64,000 nt of DNA from Listeria sp. PSOL-1 (GTDB lineage: Bacteria; Bacillota; Bacilli; Lactobacillales; Listeriaceae), in assembly GCF_902806445.1 (NCBI RefSeq), contig NZ_LR760298.1, positions 434,001-498,000 on the forward strand, given 5' to 3'. The translations under genes were made by a program, and so were the position numbers. Of this stretch, positions 47,970 to 56,487 are shown piece after piece; position 1 is the first letter of the stretch; every line of letters starts with the position of its first letter. The notes under the pieces were generated by a model. It was not told the DNA's origin, did no database searches, and saw only the letters and a program-made list of their open reading frames with translations.

Positions 47970-48500
47970 TTGGATATTAGTCAAATCGTTGTAGATGCTG
48001 TAACCTCAAAAGAAGGAATTCATATTGGCCAAGAAAATGCAAAAGTTAAAGTCATTAGTTTTGTTAATTTGCGTTGCCCTTATTGTCGTAAGTGGCATGA
48101 AGAATCACGTGAAGTTTTGGATCAATTTATCCAGTCTGGTAAAATAGAGCTAATTATTAAGCCTTTTGACAAAGAAAAAGAATCACTTCAGCGAGGGAAC
48201 ATCACACACCGTTATTTAAACTATGAAGCGCAAGAAGAAACACTAAAGACAATTGATCGCATTTATGAAACACAAGATGAGTGGGGCCACTTATCACTTG
48301 AAGATGTCGCGAAATATATGGAAACGACACTTGGCTTAACCAAACAAAACAATGAAGCAGCTGCTAAAAGAATCGTTGCCGAAGCAAACGATGCGAATAT
48401 CGTATTTGTTCCTACAGTCATTGTCGGTAAACATATCTTTGACGAACACATCACACCAAGTGAATTAACCGAGCTACTTGAAATGGAATATCAGAAATGA
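47970..48500 (+). CDS. DsbA-like thioredoxin-fold protein
   Basis: A 176-residue thioredoxin-fold protein with an active-site NLRCPYCRKWHEES motif in which both cysteines are present, and a cis-proline segment FVPTVIVG. There is no signal peptide or membrane helix, so it is probably cytoplasmic. That makes it a DsbA/FrnE-like oxidoreductase of uncertain target rather than an exported disulfide catalyst. TTG start with AAAGGAGG. Downstream lies the hairpin repeat R6. Confidence 0.85.
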   Translation: MDISQIVVDAVTSKEGIHIGQENAKVKVISFVNLRCPYCRKWHEESREVLDQFIQSGKIELIIKPFDKEKESLQRGNITHRYLNYEAQEETLKTIDRIYETQDEWGHLSLEDVAKYMETTLGLTKQNNEAAAKRIVAEANDANIVFVPTVIVGKHIFDEHITPSELTELLEMEYQK

Positions 48501-48518
48501 GGTGAAAAATGTGGTGGG

Positions 48519-48610
48519 GCGCTACATTTGAACATGACAAACAAGCGACAGCGTTTGTATCTATAGGTAATGGAACCTATAAATACAAACGCTGTCGCTA
48601 ATTTATTTTA
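48519..48610. repeat. Dispersed 3'-UTR hairpin repeat, copy R6 (short form)
   Basis: Arms 48544-48567 and 48576-48599 are 24 bases long with a single mismatch (AGCGACAGCGTTTG... and ...CAAACGCTGTCGCT) around an eight-base loop. The left flank GGCGCTACATTTGAACATGA matches the flank of R4b. It separates the convergent DsbA-like and corA genes and is the only terminator candidate for both. Confidence 0.85.
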
Positions 48611-49552
48611 AAAGAACTTTCTACGCCAAAATACAAGCGCTAAAAGTCCAGCAATTCCAAAAGAGATTCCTAATGTTAAGACCCAAGCAAGTGGAGTATT
48701 CATAAATGGAAGTTTAACATTCATCCCGTAAAAACTAAACACCATTGTTGGAATCGTTAAAATGATCGTAAAGCTCGTTAGAAATTTCATAACGATATTC
48801 ATGTTATTAGAAATGATTGAAGCATAAGCATCCATCATCCCACTTAAGATATTCGAATGGACTTCTGCCATCTCAATTCCTTGACGGTTTTCAATGGTAA
48901 CATCTTCTAAAAGCTCTTGATCTTCTTCGTACATTTTAACAATATTTTGACGCATCATTTTATCAAGCACAAGCTTATTTGATTTAAGCGCTGTAACGAA
49001 GTAAACAAGGCTTTTTTCAATACCCATTAGATCATAAAGTTGTTTGTTTTTCATTGATTCGTGTAATTCTTTTTCGATTGTGTCTGTTTGGCGATTTAAA
49101 CGCTTTAAATGACGCAGAAATTGCGTTGAAATCATATAAAGAATTTGTAAAGCAAAACGAGTTTTCATGTGTGTGTAAAATCCTTTGATACGGCGCTTTA
49201 CAAACGATTGAATAATCGAGGAGTCAATCGTACAAATCGTAATAAAATGATCTTTTGTAATAATAATACCGAGTGGGATGGTTTCAAATGAAGCATAGTG
49301 AATATCATCTTCATCCACGATCGGAAAGTCGGAAATAATAAGGACAGAATCTGTGTCGTCATCGCGTTCGATCCGAGCACTTTCATCTTTATCTAGGGGA
49401 TCTTCTAAAAATTCGAGCGGAATATTGTATTCAGCCGCAAGTTGATTAATTTCTTCTGCTGTTGGTGCGACTATATTAATCCAAGAATTGCGTTCAACTT
49501 GTTCTAATTCTTCTAGTTTGCCATCTTGGTTAGATTTAAAAATTTGATGCAT
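48608..49552 (-). CDS. corA: CorA-family magnesium/divalent cation transporter
   Basis: A 314-residue protein with a large cytoplasmic N-terminal domain and two C-terminal membrane helices. The first ends in the signature motif FYGMNVKLPF, which forms the pore entrance. CorA homopentamers carry Mg2+ (some members Co2+, Ni2+ or Zn2+). An AAAGGAGG site precedes the ATG. A 29-codon leader ORF lies 37 bases upstream, suggesting translational or attenuation control by Mg2+. Confidence 0.94.
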   Translation of the reverse strand: MHQIFKSNQDGKLEELEQVERNSWINIVAPTAEEINQLAAEYNIPLEFLEDPLDKDESARIERDDDTDSVLIISDFPIVDEDDIHYASFETIPLGIIITKDHFITICTIDSSIIQSFVKRRIKGFYTHMKTRFALQILYMISTQFLRHLKRLNRQTDTIEKELHESMKNKQLYDLMGIEKSLVYFVTALKSNKLVLDKMMRQNIVKMYEEDQELLEDVTIENRQGIEMAEVHSNILSGMMDAYASIISNNMNIVMKFLTSFTIILTIPTMVFSFYGMNVKLPFMNTPLAWVLTLGISFGIAGLLALVFWRRKFF

Positions 49553-49560
49553 GATGATAA

Positions 49561-49764
49561 CCTCCTTTTTTTGATCTATAGGCTAAGATCACACGCTAGA
49601 GTAGAAATGCGTGGAATCAACTATTTTTAGCCTTCGATGTGGTTCAGGTTCGCTTTGATTTATCTGGACTTCTTCCACGATTTCACACTCCTTTTTACAA
49701 ATAAATTCGTTTGCAACTTTACTATTATAACCATTTTAACTGTTTTTGTACATGACTATTTTAA
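49561..49764 (-). promoter_or_regulatory. corA promoter and structured leader
   Basis: On the minus strand TGTACA, 17 bp, TATAAT is followed about 46 bases later by the leader ORF. Three helices can form in the leader RNA. A: CGTGGAA at the ORF start with TTCCACG (49610-49616). B: AGGCTAA (49627-49633) with TTAGCCT (49580-49586). C: CACGC (49609-49613) with GCGTG (49592-49596). C shares bases with A, so they exclude each other. No T-run follows, and the region does not match the M-box riboswitch. Confidence 0.55.
49589..49678 (-). CDS. Leader peptide ORF upstream of corA, MgtL-like
   Basis: 29 codons starting at GTG (49678), nine bases after AAGGAG, with its own promoter. The peptide begins MEEVQINQ, contains SEPEPHRRLKIV and ends HFYSSV. 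The alternating Glu-Pro run followed by Arg-Arg-Leu-Lys resembles the Salmonella/E. coli MgtL leader (EPDP...RRRLKL, from memory), where acidic-proline codons destabilise ribosomes at low Mg2+ and switch on mgtA. A Mg2+ transporter gene directly downstream makes the same logic plausible here. No protein evidence is available; a chance ORF remains possible. Confidence 0.6.
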   Translation of the reverse strand: MEEVQINQSEPEPHRRLKIVDSTHFYSSV

Positions 49765-50364
49765 AGCGAGTTTGTAAAGGGGTAAAAGAGAAGCGAACAC
49801 AACTTTAATTTGGCGTTCAAGTTCAGTGCCATTTGCTAATAATTGATCAGTTGCTGAGAACTTTTTACCAACTAAAAATTCCCCTTTTTTTATATCTTTA
49901 AAACGCATCAGCGCTTGCTCAAGTTCACTGCTGTGTAGTGGGTAGGTTTTTTTTACAGTGTGATCTTTAGACAAAACGTAATCCTGTGGTAGCTTTTTAA
50001 AGAGTGCTAGATTATTTAAAAATTGGGAAGTGATGTTTATCCGATTTTGATTTTCATAAATAAAAGCAAGCCAGACGAATAAATAATCATCGTATAAACC
50101 AACTTGAAAATGGGGGTGTTTTTTATAGCCACGCTTATCACTTGAAATGGCGAACCAAGTACTTTCTGGCGGGTTAACAGAGCGTCTGGCGTGGCGTGCG
50201 ATATGTAGATGCATCTCATCCCCGAGTTTGAGACTTAAGTAATCGGTAAGTGTTTGCCCAAGTGCTTGGAATTTTGGTTGAATTTCTGTTTGAATGCCTT
50301 CCATGCGTGCTGTAAGACCCTCTATATTCATTATTTTAAAATCTTTTGCAGTGAAACCTTGCAT
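49756..50364 (-). CDS. DUF1054 family protein (YktB-like)
   Basis: A 202-residue soluble protein starting MQGFTAKDFKIMNIEGLTAR, with HLHIARHARRSVNPPESTW and FAISSDKRGYKKHPHFQVGL, typical of UPF0637/DUF1054. The function is unknown. I start at the ATG at 50364, seven bases after GGAGG; the ATG at 50388 lies upstream of that site. It is co-directional with corA but separated by the corA promoter. Confidence 0.88.
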   Translation of the reverse strand: MQGFTAKDFKIMNIEGLTARMEGIQTEIQPKFQALGQTLTDYLSLKLGDEMHLHIARHARRSVNPPESTWFAISSDKRGYKKHPHFQVGLYDDYLFVWLAFIYENQNRINITSQFLNNLALFKKLPQDYVLSKDHTVKKTYPLHSSELEQALMRFKDIKKGEFLVGKKFSATDQLLANGTELERQIKVVFASLLPLYKLALK

Positions 50365-50501
50365 TGTCATTCCTCCATCTCGACTCATGTTCCTTTTTAT
50401 TATACGTAAACTATAGTTATGAAGAAAGCAACTTGCATTACTATTAGCCAGTGATATTTTATGTTAAAATAGCAATGAAAATAAATGAAGGAGCGAAAAC
50501 A

Positions 50502-51284
50502 ATGGATAGAAAAAAAATTGATCATTTTGCGCGAATGTGGCTAAACGAAGCAGCGGAAATGATCCGCGCTTCATTTTCAACGAGGCTCAATATTGATATA
50601 AAATCTGGACGAAATGACCTTGTGACAAATGTGGATAAAGAAACAGAAAGCTACTTTTTGGAAAAAATTAAAGCCACTTTTCCTGAACATCGTTTATTAG
50701 GCGAAGAGGGTATGGCTGAAGATATCTTTGATTTGGATGGTGTGGTATGGATCATTGACCCCATTGATGGGACGCTTAATTTTATTGAACAATCACGTGA
50801 TTTTGCCATTTCAATTGGTGTCTATGAAAATGGTATCGGTTTACTTGGCTATATCTTGGACGTTGCCAAAGATGAGCTTTATACAGCAGAAAAAGGGAAA
50901 GGCGCTTTTGTCAATGGTGAAAAATTAACTTCTGTTAAAGAGAATAGCGGTTTAGCGGATAACTTGTTAATTGCTAATTTAAGTTCAACGAGAAAATATC
51001 CAAAGGTATGGGAGGCAATAAAAGATTCACGAGGGCTTAGATTATACGGAGCTGCTTCACTTGAGTATATGGCTGTTGCAACCGGACGCGTTGGCGCTTA
51101 TTTATCAGCTGGACTTTCGCCGTGGGATTTAGCTGCTGGAAAAATCATTGCTGAAGAGACTGGCTGTATCGTTTCAAAGCTTGACGGTTCAAAGATAAAC
51201 CTTTTAGCAAAGGGCAGTTCTATTGTAGCTTTACCAAAAGTATATCACGAGCTCCGTGCGAATTATCTTGTCGATGAAAAATAA
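50502..51284 (+). CDS. Inositol monophosphatase family protein (SuhB-like)
   Basis: A 260-residue Mg2+-dependent phosphatase. The metal-binding motifs are GEEGM, VWIIDPIDGTLNFIEQ and SPWDLAAGKIIAEETG. Family members hydrolyse inositol phosphates, NADP or 3'-phosphoadenosine phosphate; the substrate here is unknown. The ATG at 50502 follows AAGGAGC; the frame extends upstream to 50451 without a ribosome site. Repeat R7 follows the stop after about 70 bases. Confidence 0.9.
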   Translation: MDRKKIDHFARMWLNEAAEMIRASFSTRLNIDIKSGRNDLVTNVDKETESYFLEKIKATFPEHRLLGEEGMAEDIFDLDGVVWIIDPIDGTLNFIEQSRDFAISIGVYENGIGLLGYILDVAKDELYTAEKGKGAFVNGEKLTSVKENSGLADNLLIANLSSTRKYPKVWEAIKDSRGLRLYGAASLEYMAVATGRVGAYLSAGLSPWDLAAGKIIAEETGCIVSKLDGSKINLLAKGSSIVALPKVYHELRANYLVDEK

Positions 51285-51353
51285 AAGGTGAAAAATAAAA
51301 TTAGTTATGCTATAATTGATAAGTTAACGAAAACTAAATGATTTCAATGTGTT

Positions 51354-51482
51354 TGGAACATAAACGAAATAAATCAGTGGTAAGCGGTATATTTGCAGAC
51401 TTGATCAACTTCTAGCTTCTGCTAAAGTTATGCTTTCGCTCGATTTGTTGTGCTTGCAGTACAGTGCTTATGTCGAAAGATA
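51354..51482 (-). repeat. Dispersed 3'-UTR hairpin repeat, copy R7 (inverted, diverged)
   Basis: On the minus strand it reads ATAAGCACTGTACTGCAAGC, then ACAACAAATCGAGCGAAAGC, and ends CTGATTTATTTCGTTTATG. The ends match the family; the centre (AGCAGAAGCTAGAAGTTGAT) is diverged, with weaker pairing. It lies between the suhB-like gene and typA. Confidence 0.7.
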
Positions 51483-51551
51483 GCTAAATCGCTTTATGTC
51501 TCAAGCTTTTGCTAATAAAAACTTGACCCATTTTGTAGGAGGAAATTGAAA

Positions 51552-53390
51552 GTGAAATTAAGAGAAGATATCCGCAACGTTGCCATTATTGCTCACGTTG
51601 ACCACGGAAAAACAACGCTTGTTGATGAATTATTAAAGCAATCTGGCACATTTCGTGAAAATGAACATGTTGACGAACGTGCAATGGATAATAACGATCT
51701 TGAAAGAGAACGTGGCATTACCATTTTAGCTAAAAACACGGCCATTAATTATCAAAATGTGCGTGTAAATATCATGGATACACCTGGACACGCCGATTTT
51801 GGTGGGGAAGTAGAACGGATTATGAAAATGGTTGACGGAGTTCTGCTTGTTGTTGATGCTTACGAGGGAACAATGCCACAAACTCGTTTTGTATTAAAAA
51901 AGGCACTCGAACAGAATCTTACACCTATCGTTGTTGTGAATAAAATCGACCGTGATTTTGCGCGTCCAGAAGAAGTCGTTGATGAAGTTTTAGAATTATT
52001 TATTGAGCTTGGTGCAAACGATGATCAACTTGAATTCCCTGTCATTTACGCCTCAGCAATTAACGGAACTTCAAGTATGGATTCTGATCCTATGAAGCAA
52101 GAAAAAACAATGGCGCCCCTTCTTGATACGATTATTGAGCATATTCCAGCGCCTATTGATAATAGTGATGAGCCACTACAATTTCAAGTATCATTACTCG
52201 ATTACAATGATTATGTAGGACGAATTGGAATTGGTCGTATTTTCCGCGGGACGATGCATGTAGGACAAACCGTTGCTCTAATGAAACTTGATGGTACTGT
52301 GAAACAATTCCGTGTTACAAAAATGTTTGGTTTCTTTGGCTTAAAGCGTGAAGAAATTAAAGAAGCAAAAGCAGGAGATCTTGTGGCGCTTTCTGGAATG
52401 GAAGATATCTTTGTTGGGGAAACAGTAACTCCTTTTGAGGAGCAAGAAGCGCTTCCTGTTTTACGGATTGACGAGCCAACGCTTCAGATGACTTTTGTTA
52501 CAAATAATAGTCCATTTGCTGGGCGTGAAGGAAAACATGTAACTAGCCGAAAAATTGAGGAAAGATTGCTCGCTGAACTTCAAACCGATGTATCGCTTCG
52601 TGTTGAGCCAACAAGTTCACCTGATGCTTGGGTTGTGTCTGGTCGTGGGGAACTACATTTATCTATTTTAATTGAAACGATGCGCCGTGAAGGTTACGAA
52701 CTACAAGTTTCTAAACCAGAAGTCATTATCCGTGAAATCGAAGGCATTAAGTGTGAGCCTGTAGAAGATGTCCAAATTGATACACCAGAAGAATATATGG
52801 GTACGGTTATCGAATCCATTAGTCAACGTAAAGGTGAAATGCAAAATATGATAAATGATGGCAACGGACAAGTACGTCTGCAATTTAAAGTGCCAGCGCG
52901 GGGTTTAATTGGTTATACAACTGATTTCCTATCCATGACGCGTGGTTATGGCATTATTAATCATACTTTTGCGGACTATGAGCCATTACAATCTGGACGT
53001 GTTGGTGGACGTCGTAATGGAGCACTTGTCTCCATGGAAACAGGTAAGTCAACAACTTATGGTACCATGCAAATTGAAGATCGCGGTACAATCTTTGTAG
53101 AGCCAGGAACTGAAATTTACGAAGGAATGATTGTTGGTGAAAATAACCGTGAAAATGATATTGCGGTAAACATTACAAAAGCTAAACAAATGACAAACGT
53201 CCGTTCCGCAACAAAAGATCAAACAAATGTCATTAAGAAGCCACGTCACTTGTCACTTGAGGAATCTCTTGAGTTCTTAAATGATGATGAATATTGCGAA
53301 ATTACACCAGAAAATATTCGCTTACGTAAAAAAATTCTTAACAAAAATGAACGTGAAAAAGCAGCTAAGCGTGCAAAGAGCGCTGAATAA
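51552..53390 (+). CDS. typA: Ribosome-associated translational GTPase TypA/BipA
   Basis: A 612-residue elongation-factor-like GTPase: G1 [13 protein letters not shown]2/G3 region [12 protein letters not shown] and [14 protein letters not shown]4 NKIDR, then EF-G-like domains and a C-terminal BipA domain ([13 protein letters not shown]). It helps ribosome assembly, especially in cold or stress. The GTG at 51552 follows AGGAGG with a nine-base gap; a TTG at 51546 is too close to it. Confidence 0.97.
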   Translation: MKLREDIRNVAIIAHVDHGKTTLVDELLKQSGTFRENEHVDERAMDNNDLERERGITILAKNTAINYQNVRVNIMDTPGHADFGGEVERIMKMVDGVLLVVDAYEGTMPQTRFVLKKALEQNLTPIVVVNKIDRDFARPEEVVDEVLELFIELGANDDQLEFPVIYASAINGTSSMDSDPMKQEKTMAPLLDTIIEHIPAPIDNSDEPLQFQVSLLDYNDYVGRIGIGRIFRGTMHVGQTVALMKLDGTVKQFRVTKMFGFFGLKREEIKEAKAGDLVALSGMEDIFVGETVTPFEEQEALPVLRIDEPTLQMTFVTNNSPFAGREGKHVTSRKIEERLLAELQTDVSLRVEPTSSPDAWVVSGRGELHLSILIETMRREGYELQVSKPEVIIREIEGIKCEPVEDVQIDTPEEYMGTVIESISQRKGEMQNMINDGNGQVRLQFKVPARGLIGYTTDFLSMTRGYGIINHTFADYEPLQSGRVGGRRNGALVSMETGKSTTYGTMQIEDRGTIFVEPGTEIYEGMIVGENNRENDIAVNITKAKQMTNVRSATKDQTNVIKKPRHLSLEESLEFLNDDEYCEITPENIRLRKKILNKNEREKAAKRAKSAE

Positions 53391-53421
53391 AAAAAGGTGA
53401 GGCGATGGCCTCATCTTTTTT
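53391..53421 (+). terminator. Terminator after typA
   Basis: GGTGAGGC pairs with GCCTCATC (one wobble), with an A-tract before and six T after. Confidence 0.88.
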
Positions 53422-53483
53422 GTAATGTAATTGTAATATTAATAAACTTTTGTTATAATAAAAATAGAAAGGGCGTGTTAGCG

Positions 53484-54344
53484 TTGAAAAAAGTTAGTTT
53501 AGTATCACTATTACTTCTATTGTCACTTTTTGCAGTAGCTTGTGGAAATAAAAGTGAGGATAAAAGCAAATCCAGCAGTGAATCGACACCAAAAGAATCA
53601 CAAAAAAATGAGCAGAATAGCAATAAAGATAGCGATGAATCAAAAAAAGAAGAACAAAAGTCTTCTACTGATAATAGCCAAGAAGAACAAAAGCAAGCTG
53701 ATTCAAAAAACAACAAAACAAACGATTCAGCTGATGCTAACCAAACGAATGAAGACAATAAAGCAGCAAAACAAAAAGCAGCGACTAGTTTTTCTTTAAG
53801 TACAGAAGGTTTTAAAGTTTCTAACTTACTTCCTGTTGTTGGTGGCACAGTTCGTACAGCATATCTTAATAGCACACCAGCGCTAAAAAAAGATTTTGGC
53901 AATTTGGTATTTGAAATCAATCAATATAAAGTCGAACATGTTAAAAATGCAACGAAGCAGGTTCCACAAACCACTCCAGAAAGCTATTTAGCAAAACGTG
54001 AGGGCTACCTAGTTACGATTGATCTAACCGTTAAAAATAAAACATCAAAAAATATAATGTATAAACCTGATATGATCAACATCAAGAGTGCGACACAAAG
54101 CGCAGGTGGAAGCATGGACAATTTTGTACCTAGTGCTTTTCATCTTTCAGGGAGCAAAGATCCGTACCAATTTCTCGCAGGAAAATCCACACGTGGTTTA
54201 GTGACTTATATGCTTGATGTACCAAAATATAATGCACTCAAAAAAGAGACTAAAATTGTTTTACCAAACCCAAACAGCATCGACAGCAATTCACCTAAAT
54301 CAACAGATTCAAAAGATGCCGTTTTAAATTTTAAAATTAGCTAA
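53484..54344 (+). CDS. Putative lipoprotein with DUF5068-like C-terminal domain
   Basis: 286 residues with a lipoprotein signal (MKKVSLVSLLLLLSLFAVAC, lipid Cys20). A long low-complexity Ser/Lys/Glu/Asn/Gln-rich spacer follows (about 21-125) that likely spans the cell wall. A folded C-terminal domain has LVFEINQYKVEHVKNATKQ, VTIDLTVKNKTSKNIMY and STRGLVTYMLDV, similar to DUF5068/DUF4352-type lipoproteins. The function is unknown. It starts with TTG at 53484 after GGGCG, a weak site; the open frame upstream crosses the typA terminator and is unlikely to be translated. Confidence 0.8.
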   Translation: MKKVSLVSLLLLLSLFAVACGNKSEDKSKSSSESTPKESQKNEQNSNKDSDESKKEEQKSSTDNSQEEQKQADSKNNKTNDSADANQTNEDNKAAKQKAATSFSLSTEGFKVSNLLPVVGGTVRTAYLNSTPALKKDFGNLVFEINQYKVEHVKNATKQVPQTTPESYLAKREGYLVTIDLTVKNKTSKNIMYKPDMINIKSATQSAGGSMDNFVPSAFHLSGSKDPYQFLAGKSTRGLVTYMLDVPKYNALKKETKIVLPNPNSIDSNSPKSTDSKDAVLNFKIS

Positions 54345-54346
54345 TA

Positions 54347-54395
54347 AAAAAAGCTTTTCCTCTTCGCACAATTTGTGAAGGAGAAAAGCTTTTTT
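54347..54395. terminator. Bidirectional terminator between lipoprotein gene and ylaI-like gene
   Basis: AAAAAAGCTTTTCC pairs with GGAGAAAAGCTTTTTT, and inner CTTCGCAC pairs with TGTGAAG. A/T tracts flank both sides. Confidence 0.92.
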
Positions 54396-54397
54396 AT

Positions 54398-54625
54398 TTA
54401 ACCATCTTTTTCAAGCTCTTTTTTTAGTTGGCTAAAAGGCTTGGTATAAGGTTTATTAAAATGGAAGTTTCCAGAATTAACGCGGCGAATTGTGTTCGCT
54501 GAAATCCGATCATTACATTCATCGCAAAGATAAAGACGAACAGGCTTATTGCGTAATTGTTTTGTTTTGAATTTCTTATCGTCAAGTTCATGGGTCTGAT
54601 CACATAAGACACATTTTGCTTTCAT
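54398..54625 (-). CDS. DUF2197 zinc-ribbon-like protein (YlaI-like)
   Basis: A 75-residue protein with two CxxC pairs (KCVLCDQTH and YLCDECNDRI) that suggest a zinc-binding ribbon, followed by a basic tail. It matches the YlaI/DUF2197 group, function unknown. The ATG at 54625 follows GAGGTG; the GTG at 54634 overlaps that site. It is divergent from ylaN. Confidence 0.85.
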   Translation of the reverse strand: MKAKCVLCDQTHELDDKKFKTKQLRNKPVRLYLCDECNDRISANTIRRVNSGNFHFNKPYTKPFSQLKKELEKDG

Positions 54626-54786
54626 GTTTTTCACCTCTCAAGTTATTATAGCATTTTTTAGAGATAATAGACATGTAAACAAATGATAAGCAAAATGAAG
54701 TATCTGTTTGCAGTAGCCATAATTTATGCTATACTTTAATTACAAAAAATAAAGCGCTCATTTTGCGTATGACAGGAGGTTCTGTG

Positions 54787-55065
54787 ATGCCGAATAAAAA
54801 GAAAGATCACAGGGAAGAGGCCGTGTTACTTTTAAAAGAAGACGCTAAACGAATCTTACAACTTATTAAAGTGCAAATGGATAATTTAACTTTGCCAAAA
54901 TGTCCAGCTTATGAAGAAGTTCTTGATACACAGATGTACGGATTATCACGTGAAATTCATTTTGCGACAAAACTTGGTTTAATCGAGCAGGAAGAGGGCA
55001 AAAAACTACTTGTTGCCTTAGAAAAAGAACTATCAACATTACATGATATGTCAATGAATAAATAA
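54787..55065 (+). CDS. ylaN: YlaN family protein (UPF0358)
   Basis: A 92-residue helical protein with IQL-like [20 protein letters not shown] and the highly conserved [18 protein letters not shown], matching YlaN. In Bacillus and Staphylococcus YlaN is reported to bind Fur and iron and to be important under low iron. The ATG at 54787 follows GGAGG; a GTG one codon before is possible. Confidence 0.92.
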   Translation: MPNKKKDHREEAVLLLKEDAKRILQLIKVQMDNLTLPKCPAYEEVLDTQMYGLSREIHFATKLGLIEQEEGKKLLVALEKELSTLHDMSMNK

Positions 55066-55076
55066 TAAATAGTAAA

Positions 55077-55109
55077 GGGGCTCAAGGACGCTAAAGAGTT
55101 CCTTTTTTT
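55077..55109 (+). terminator. Terminator after ylaN
   Basis: GGGGCTC pairs with GAGTTCC (wobble pair) followed by seven T. Confidence 0.7.
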
Positions 55110-55158
55110 CGGATAAGCAAGGTAAAAAAGAAGCAGTGGATAGGAATGAAAGAGAATT

Positions 55159-56328
55159 ATGTTTAAAAAAATAATAAAATCTTATGATTATTCCTTAATT
55201 GTAGTTTATGTTGTACTGCTTATTTTTGGTTTAATTATGGTGTATAGCGCTAGCTGGCCGCTTGCTTATCGTAAAGATCTGCCGGCCGATTATTTTTATG
55301 TGAAGCAAATGAAGAATATCGTTATCAGCGTTGTTTTTTTCTTATTCTTTACTTTTTTTCCATATAAGTTTTATCAACGAAATAAATTTTTAATACCAAT
55401 GATGTTATTTTCTGTCGTGCTGCTTTTTCTTATTTTTTCACTTGGACATACAGCAAATAATGCGCAAAGTTGGTTCCGAATTGGGACAGCATCGCTCCAA
55501 CCTGCTGAATTCGTTAAAATCTCGGTGATTGTTTATTTGGCCGCGATTTATGCTAAAAAACAAAAATATATTGACGATTTTAACCGAGCTGTTTTACCAC
55601 CTATTTTCTTTATGGCATTTGTTTGTTTTTTAATCATCATCCAACCAGACGTTGGGACAGCTTTTATCATTTTTTTGACGGGAAGCTGTATTATTATCTG
55701 TTCAGGAATGCGACTTAAGACAATATTAAAATTATTGGGTATTGGAATTGCTGTTATTTTAATTTTAGCGCTCATCGTTTTTTTATTGCCAGATGATATT
55801 CAAAGTAAGATCATTTCACCAACACGTATGGGGCGTTTAACTGGCTTTACTGATCCATTTAAGGACAGGGGAACAACAGGGCATCAGCTGGTTAATTCCT
55901 ATTTTGCAATTGGTTCAGGGGGCTTTTTTGGACAAGGCCTTGGACAAAGTGTTCAAAAACTCGGCTATTTGCCAGAAGCGCATACCGATTTTATTATCGC
56001 TGTGATTTCTGAAGAATTGGGTGTTTTTGGTGTAATGCTTGTGGTTGGGGGAATTTTCTTTATTGTTTTTAGAACGATTATGATTGGGCTCCGTACTAAG
56101 AATTCATTTGGAGCGTTAATTTGTTATGGTACGGCTGCGCTTCTTGGGATTCAGGCATTTATCAATTTAGGCGGTGCTACAGGGATCATTCCGATTACTG
56201 GGGTTACTCTTCCGTTTATTAGTTATGGCGGATCCTCATTGATGGTGTTATCGATCTTAGTTGGGATCGTTTCTAACATTGGAATGTTCAATAATTATCA
56301 GCGGAAGTACGGGGAAAGACGAGAATAA
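55159..56328 (+). CDS. ftsW: FtsW/RodA/SpoVE family peptidoglycan glycosyltransferase
   Basis: A 389-residue SEDS protein with ten membrane helices. Key segments: NAQSWFRIGTASLQPAEFVK (WF-loop and catalytic region), GHQLVNSYFAIGSGGFFGQGLGQS, LPEAHTDFIIAVISEELG and ITGVTLPFISYGGSSL. It polymerises lipid II at the septum with a partner class B PBP. The position between ylaN and pycA matches the Bacillus and Listeria ftsW. The ribosome site is weak (AGAGA). Confidence 0.94.
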   Translation: MFKKIIKSYDYSLIVVYVVLLIFGLIMVYSASWPLAYRKDLPADYFYVKQMKNIVISVVFFLFFTFFPYKFYQRNKFLIPMMLFSVVLLFLIFSLGHTANNAQSWFRIGTASLQPAEFVKISVIVYLAAIYAKKQKYIDDFNRAVLPPIFFMAFVCFLIIIQPDVGTAFIIFLTGSCIIICSGMRLKTILKLLGIGIAVILILALIVFLLPDDIQSKIISPTRMGRLTGFTDPFKDRGTTGHQLVNSYFAIGSGGFFGQGLGQSVQKLGYLPEAHTDFIIAVISEELGVFGVMLVVGGIFFIVFRTIMIGLRTKNSFGALICYGTAALLGIQAFINLGGATGIIPITGVTLPFISYGGSSLMVLSILVGIVSNIGMFNNYQRKYGERRE

Positions 56329-56335
56329 CAAGTAG

Positions 56336-56368
56336 TCAGGGAAGTGAACTTTCACTTTCCTGATTTTT
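56336..56368 (+). terminator. Terminator after ftsW
   Basis: TCAGGGAAGTGAA pairs with TTCACTTTCCTGA (one mismatch) around a two-base turn, followed by five T. Confidence 0.88.
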
Positions 56369-56381
56369 AAAAGGAAAAGAA

Positions 56382-56455
56382 TTTACATAATGCTTTTGTA
56401 AGATTATAATTGAATTTACATACCACAAATAGAATAAGACATTTGTCTTTTATTT
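56382..56455 (+). promoter_or_regulatory. pycA promoter with downstream inverted repeat
   Basis: TTTACA (56382-56387), 17 bp, TATAAT (56405-56410) make a near-consensus promoter. About 30 bases further, AAGACA-TT-TGTCTT is a small palindrome in the leader that could be an operator. Confidence 0.6.
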
Positions 56456-56487
56456 AATTAACGAACACGTCAGTTAGGAGGAACAAA

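Noticed and set aside
49561-49764. M-box (ykoK) magnesium riboswitch upstream of corA
   Set aside because: The leader is too short and lacks the M-box core sequences; the leader-ORF model explains the sequence better.
53397-53483. Upstream extension of the lipoprotein gene to 53397
   Set aside because: The extension would cover the typA terminator and remove the signal peptide from the N-terminus; the TTG at 53484 gives a proper lipoprotein signal.
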